Positions 6,046 to 8,240 of a stretch of 8,240 nucleotides of DNA are shown piece after piece; position 1 is the first letter of the stretch, and each line of letters begins with the position of its first letter. Where the stretch lies: positions 1-8,240 of the forward strand of contig CAZTKT010000032.1 of the NCBI GenBank assembly GCA_964614265.1, read 5' to 3'. A program made the translations under genes and the position numbers. Source of the stretch: JACQKD01 sp964614265. GTDB taxonomy: Bacteria > Patescibacteriota > Minisyncoccia > Phycocordibacterales > UBA918. Below the pieces are notes generated by a model. That model was given only the letters and a program-made list of their open reading frames with translations. It was not told the DNA's origin and did not search any database.

Positions 6046-6063
6046 AAAATATGCACGGGGGTT
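6031..6063. terminator. Hairpin terminator between convergent genes, overlapping a stop codon
   Basis: AACCCCCGTGC (6031-6041) and GCACGGGGGTT (6053-6063) form an 11-bp perfect stem with an 11-nt loop. On the minus strand the stem is followed by further T (GGGGGTTTTC), which suits termination of typA transcripts. On the plus strand the tail is TTCAATT, so it is weaker there. The left arm includes the last codons of the small membrane protein gene, whose TAA (6043-6045) is in the loop. Confidence 0.7.
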
Positions 6064-6191
6064 CAATTCAACGGGACATGCCTTGTTTCGTACTGACTCT
6101 CCGGTACCGTTTTTCGTGTCTACATCGGTACTGGTGCCATAGAGACATGCCCCACAGCTCATACAATAGCCAACCAGCAAGAGACTGTCAA

Positions 6192-7997
6192 TCATCCTCG
6201 GCGATGCTTCGAGCGATCATTCTCCGTGAGATGCTGTTTCCGCAGTCGCACCGACTTCGGTGTGATCTCCAGATACTCATCATCCCCCATGATCTCAAGA
6301 CCAATCTCAATAGAAAGTGGGTGCGGTGGCACTAGATCAAGTGCCTCATCCGAGCCGGATGCGCGTACGTTTGAAAGCTGTTTCCCTTTGGTCGGATTGA
6401 CCGACATCTCTTCACCCTTCGACGTGTTACCGATCACCATTCCTTCATAGACCTCAACACCGGGACCAAGGTATAACACGCCACGATCTTGCAGATTCCA
6501 CAGCGAAAATCCGAGTGTCTTCCCTGTTGCCATCGAGACCATCGAACCGGCCGCACGCTTTTTGATTTCCCCCGCATACGGTCGAAACCCAAGTACCTGC
6601 GAACAGAGAATGCCTTCTCCTTTTGTATCAATCACAAACTGCCCACGATACCCCAAGAGGCCACGCGTTGGTCCTTCAAAAATAAGCCGTGCCTGATCAC
6701 CGTGCGTAATAATATTTTGCAAAATAAACCCGCGCAAACTCAAGCGCTCAATGATCACTCCCTGACAGTCTCCTGGCACATCGATTGTTATTTCTTCAAA
6801 TGGCTCAGACTTTACCCCCTCAATCTCACGCACGATCACCTGTGGCTGTGAAACCTGGAGCTCGTACCCTTCTCGGCGCATATTTTCAAGCAAAATAGCG
6901 ATGTGCATTTCACCACGACCATACACTCGAAACGAATCCCCACCAGAATCCGGTGCATCAAAATCAACCTGCAGTCCCACATTCACCTCAAGCTCGCGTT
7001 CGAGTCGATCCCGGATCTGCCGTGTCGTAACAAACTTCCCCTCACGCCCCGCAAACGGCGAATTATTCACCAAAAAGTTAAGTCCAATTGTCGGCTCATC
7101 AACTGCAATCGCCGCCAGTGGCTCCGTCTCAGCACTATCCCCGATCGTCTCACCAATAGACACGTCAGCAATCCCCGCAACCAGCACAATGTCCCCGGCA
7201 CACGCACCCTCTGCTTCCACGCGCTCAAGACCCACAAACGTAAAAAGTTTTGTGATCTTTCCTTTTCGAACCTCTCCGCTCGCATGACGCACAAACACCT
7301 GCTGACCCGCCGAGATCGAGCCGTGATAGATGCGCGCGATCGCCAGACGACCCATAAAATTGTCATACCCAAGATTAAACACCTGCGCGCGCAGTGGATC
7401 ACCGTCTGTATACGACTCAGCGACCGGCACTTTCTCCAGAATCGTATCAAGGAGCGGTGAGAGATCCTTCGATTCGTCTGCGAGTGCACGCTTAGCAACA
7501 CCATCGCGTCCGATCGCATACACCACGGTAAAATCCGCCTGCTCATCACTTGCCCCAAGTTCAAGAAAGAGCTCGAGCACCTGCTCTTCGGCGCGCGCAG
7601 GATCTGCCGCCGGCTTGTCTATTTTATTAATCACCACAATCGGCTTCAGCCCCAATTCAAGCGACTTCCGCAGGACAAAACGTGTCTGTGGCATCGGTCC
7701 TTCCTGTGCATCCACGACCAAAAGCACCGAATCAATCGAACGAAGCACCCGCTCCACCTCCGAGCCAAAGTCCGCGTGCCCGGGCGTATCTACAATATTT
7801 ATTTTCGTCCCTTTATAGACAATCGACGTATTTTTTGCATAAATCGTAATACCTCGCTCTTGTTCGAGCGAATTTGAGTCCATCGACACACCCTCTTTCG
7901 AGGCACCCGTCTGGCGCATTAAGGCATCCGTCAGCGTCGTCTTGCCGTGGTCAACGTGTGCGATGATTGCAATATTTCTAATGTCTTGTCGTTCCAT
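6192..7997 (-). CDS. typA: Translational GTPase TypA/BipA
   Basis: This ribosome-associated GTPase of the EF-G/LepA superfamily aids ribosome assembly and stress adaptation in the cytoplasm. The 601 residues match the usual length (about 600). The G domain has G1 HVDHGKTT (14-21), G2 around RGITI (48-52), G3 DTPGH (70-74) and G4 NKID (124-127). The G5 position reads YAIGRDG (160-166), where most BipA proteins have YASA. EF-Tu domain II, the EF-G-like C domains (GRGEMHIAILLENMRREGYE, then RGLLGYRGQF) and the BipA-specific C-terminus (near SVRLRKQHL) follow in order. The start is the ATG at 7997, because homologs begin just before RNIAIIAHVDHGKTT; an upstream in-frame ATG at 8075 would add 26 unrelated residues through a hairpin. 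No Shine-Dalgarno lies close to the ATG, and a terminator-like hairpin sits just upstream. Confidence 0.97.
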   Translation of the reverse strand: MERQDIRNIAIIAHVDHGKTTLTDALMRQTGASKEGVSMDSNSLEQERGITIYAKNTSIVYKGTKINIVDTPGHADFGSEVERVLRSIDSVLLVVDAQEGPMPQTRFVLRKSLELGLKPIVVINKIDKPAADPARAEEQVLELFLELGASDEQADFTVVYAIGRDGVAKRALADESKDLSPLLDTILEKVPVAESYTDGDPLRAQVFNLGYDNFMGRLAIARIYHGSISAGQQVFVRHASGEVRKGKITKLFTFVGLERVEAEGACAGDIVLVAGIADVSIGETIGDSAETEPLAAIAVDEPTIGLNFLVNNSPFAGREGKFVTTRQIRDRLERELEVNVGLQVDFDAPDSGGDSFRVYGRGEMHIAILLENMRREGYELQVSQPQVIVREIEGVKSEPFEEITIDVPGDCQGVIIERLSLRGFILQNIITHGDQARLIFEGPTRGLLGYRGQFVIDTKGEGILCSQVLGFRPYAGEIKKRAAGSMVSMATGKTLGFSLWNLQDRGVLYLGPGVEVYEGMVIGNTSKGEEMSVNPTKGKQLSNVRASGSDEALDLVPPHPLSIEIGLEIMGDDEYLEITPKSVRLRKQHLTENDRSKHRRG

Positions 7998-8008
7998 AGA
8001 TAGTATGG

Positions 8009-8039
8009 AAAAAATAAAAGGCGTGAAACGTACGCCTTT
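8009..8039 (-). terminator. Intrinsic terminator-like hairpin in the typA leader
   Basis: Read on the minus strand, AAAGGCGT (8039-8032), a 7-nt loop, and ACGCCTTT (8024-8017) form an 8-bp perfect stem followed by TATTTTTT. It ends 11 nt before the typA ATG, too close for a separate typA promoter downstream. It therefore either attenuates typA or ends an upstream transcript that partly reads through. On the plus strand no T-run follows. Confidence 0.65.
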
Positions 8040-8056
8040 CCCTCCCCATGCAACAC

Positions 8057-8085
8057 ACAGTACGCTGAAAAACAAATATAGTCAA
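8057..8085 (-). promoter_or_regulatory. Candidate typA promoter
   Basis: On the minus strand TTGACT (8085-8080) is a good -35. After 17 nt comes TACTGT (8062-8057), a poor -10 with three of six matches. The start site would be near 8050, giving a leader of about 52 nt that contains the hairpin at 8017-8039. Confidence is limited by the weak -10. Confidence 0.35.
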
Positions 8086-8240
8086 CGACGAGGGTCTGTG
8101 AGACTAGCAACTCGTCACGGATGTCGTTTCGGCAAGCCTTGGCACAACGCGACGAGTGCCAGAGAGCACATTTTCAAAGAAAATATGACCTAAACGCCTT
8201 TTCGGGAGGCTCAGTTTGATATAGTACGGCTCTATCTAAA
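8086..8240. other. Right-edge region without a recognisable gene
   Basis: No coding frame with family resemblance and no tRNA-like fold is seen. The stretch holds inverted and direct copies of a short core: GACGAG at 8086-8091 and 8151-8156 and its complement CTCGTC at 8111-8116. It may be the leader or 3' flank of something outside the window, or a small RNA ending at the hairpin at 8009-8039. Confidence 0.3.

Noticed and set aside
6101..6134. Second inverted repeat downstream of typA (9-nt arms with one mismatch, 16-nt loop)
   Set aside because: It has no T-run on the minus strand, and the stronger hairpin at 6031-6063 explains termination.
6075..6151. Direct repeat GACATGCC (6075-6082 and 6144-6151)
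   Set aside because: Two 8-nt copies in an intergenic stretch are too short to separate from chance.
6903..7818. Long plus-strand open frames opposite typA
   Set aside because: They are antisense shadows of a strongly conserved gene, rich in Ser/Arg/Thr runs, with no family resemblance.
7998..8075. 26-codon N-terminal extension of TypA
   Set aside because: TypA homologs begin just before RNIAIIAHVDHGKTT, and the extension would run through the terminator hairpin.

Overview
This window looks like bacterial chromosome. It is gene-dense, nearly all genes lie on the minus strand, and it mixes one housekeeping gene (translational GTPase typA/bipA) with short envelope genes. A VKOR-type thioredoxin beside a short BdbC/DsbB-type oxidoreductase, a DKNYY-repeat protein, a PolB-type 3'-5' exonuclease and a roughly 70-residue one-TM protein together suggest a small-genome lineage such as Candidate Phyla Radiation (Patescibacteria/Parcubacteria). 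That placement is inference from gene style; no rRNA or marker phylogeny is visible.

Layout, left to right. (1) 1-174: a short decayed second copy of the exonuclease 3' end, then a very strong Shine-Dalgarno facing out of the window. (2) 175-2421: a two-gene minus-strand unit, DEDDy exonuclease then a membrane-anchored DKNYY-repeat protein 3 nt downstream. (3) 2536-3527: an AT-rich accessory patch with two overlapping small genes that look like a divergent HicB/HicA-type pair. Ahead of them are a promoter and an almost perfect 23-bp palindrome, then a plus-strand remnant of an IS1595-type transposase. (4) 3529-5728: a tightly coupled minus-strand operon, thioredoxin-like protein -> DsbB/BdbC-like quinone-linked oxidoreductase -> secreted alpha/alpha-toroid protein, joined by two ATGA overlaps. 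(5) 5836-6045: a small plus-strand membrane protein converging on typA, with a shared hairpin terminator overlapping its stop codon. (6) 6192-7997: typA/bipA, whose leader holds a terminator-like hairpin only 11 nt before the start codon. (7) 7998-8240: no convincing gene, a candidate typA promoter and some inverted repeats.

The thioredoxin and DsbB-like proteins would form an oxidative-folding pair outside the membrane, and the co-transcribed secreted protein, with four cysteines after its signal peptide, is the obvious candidate client. The items most worth following up are the exonuclease tail duplication flanking the DKNYY gene, the divergent HicAB-like cassette with its candidate operator, and the possible attenuator in front of typA. 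No CRISPR array, tRNA, rRNA or complete insertion sequence was seen.
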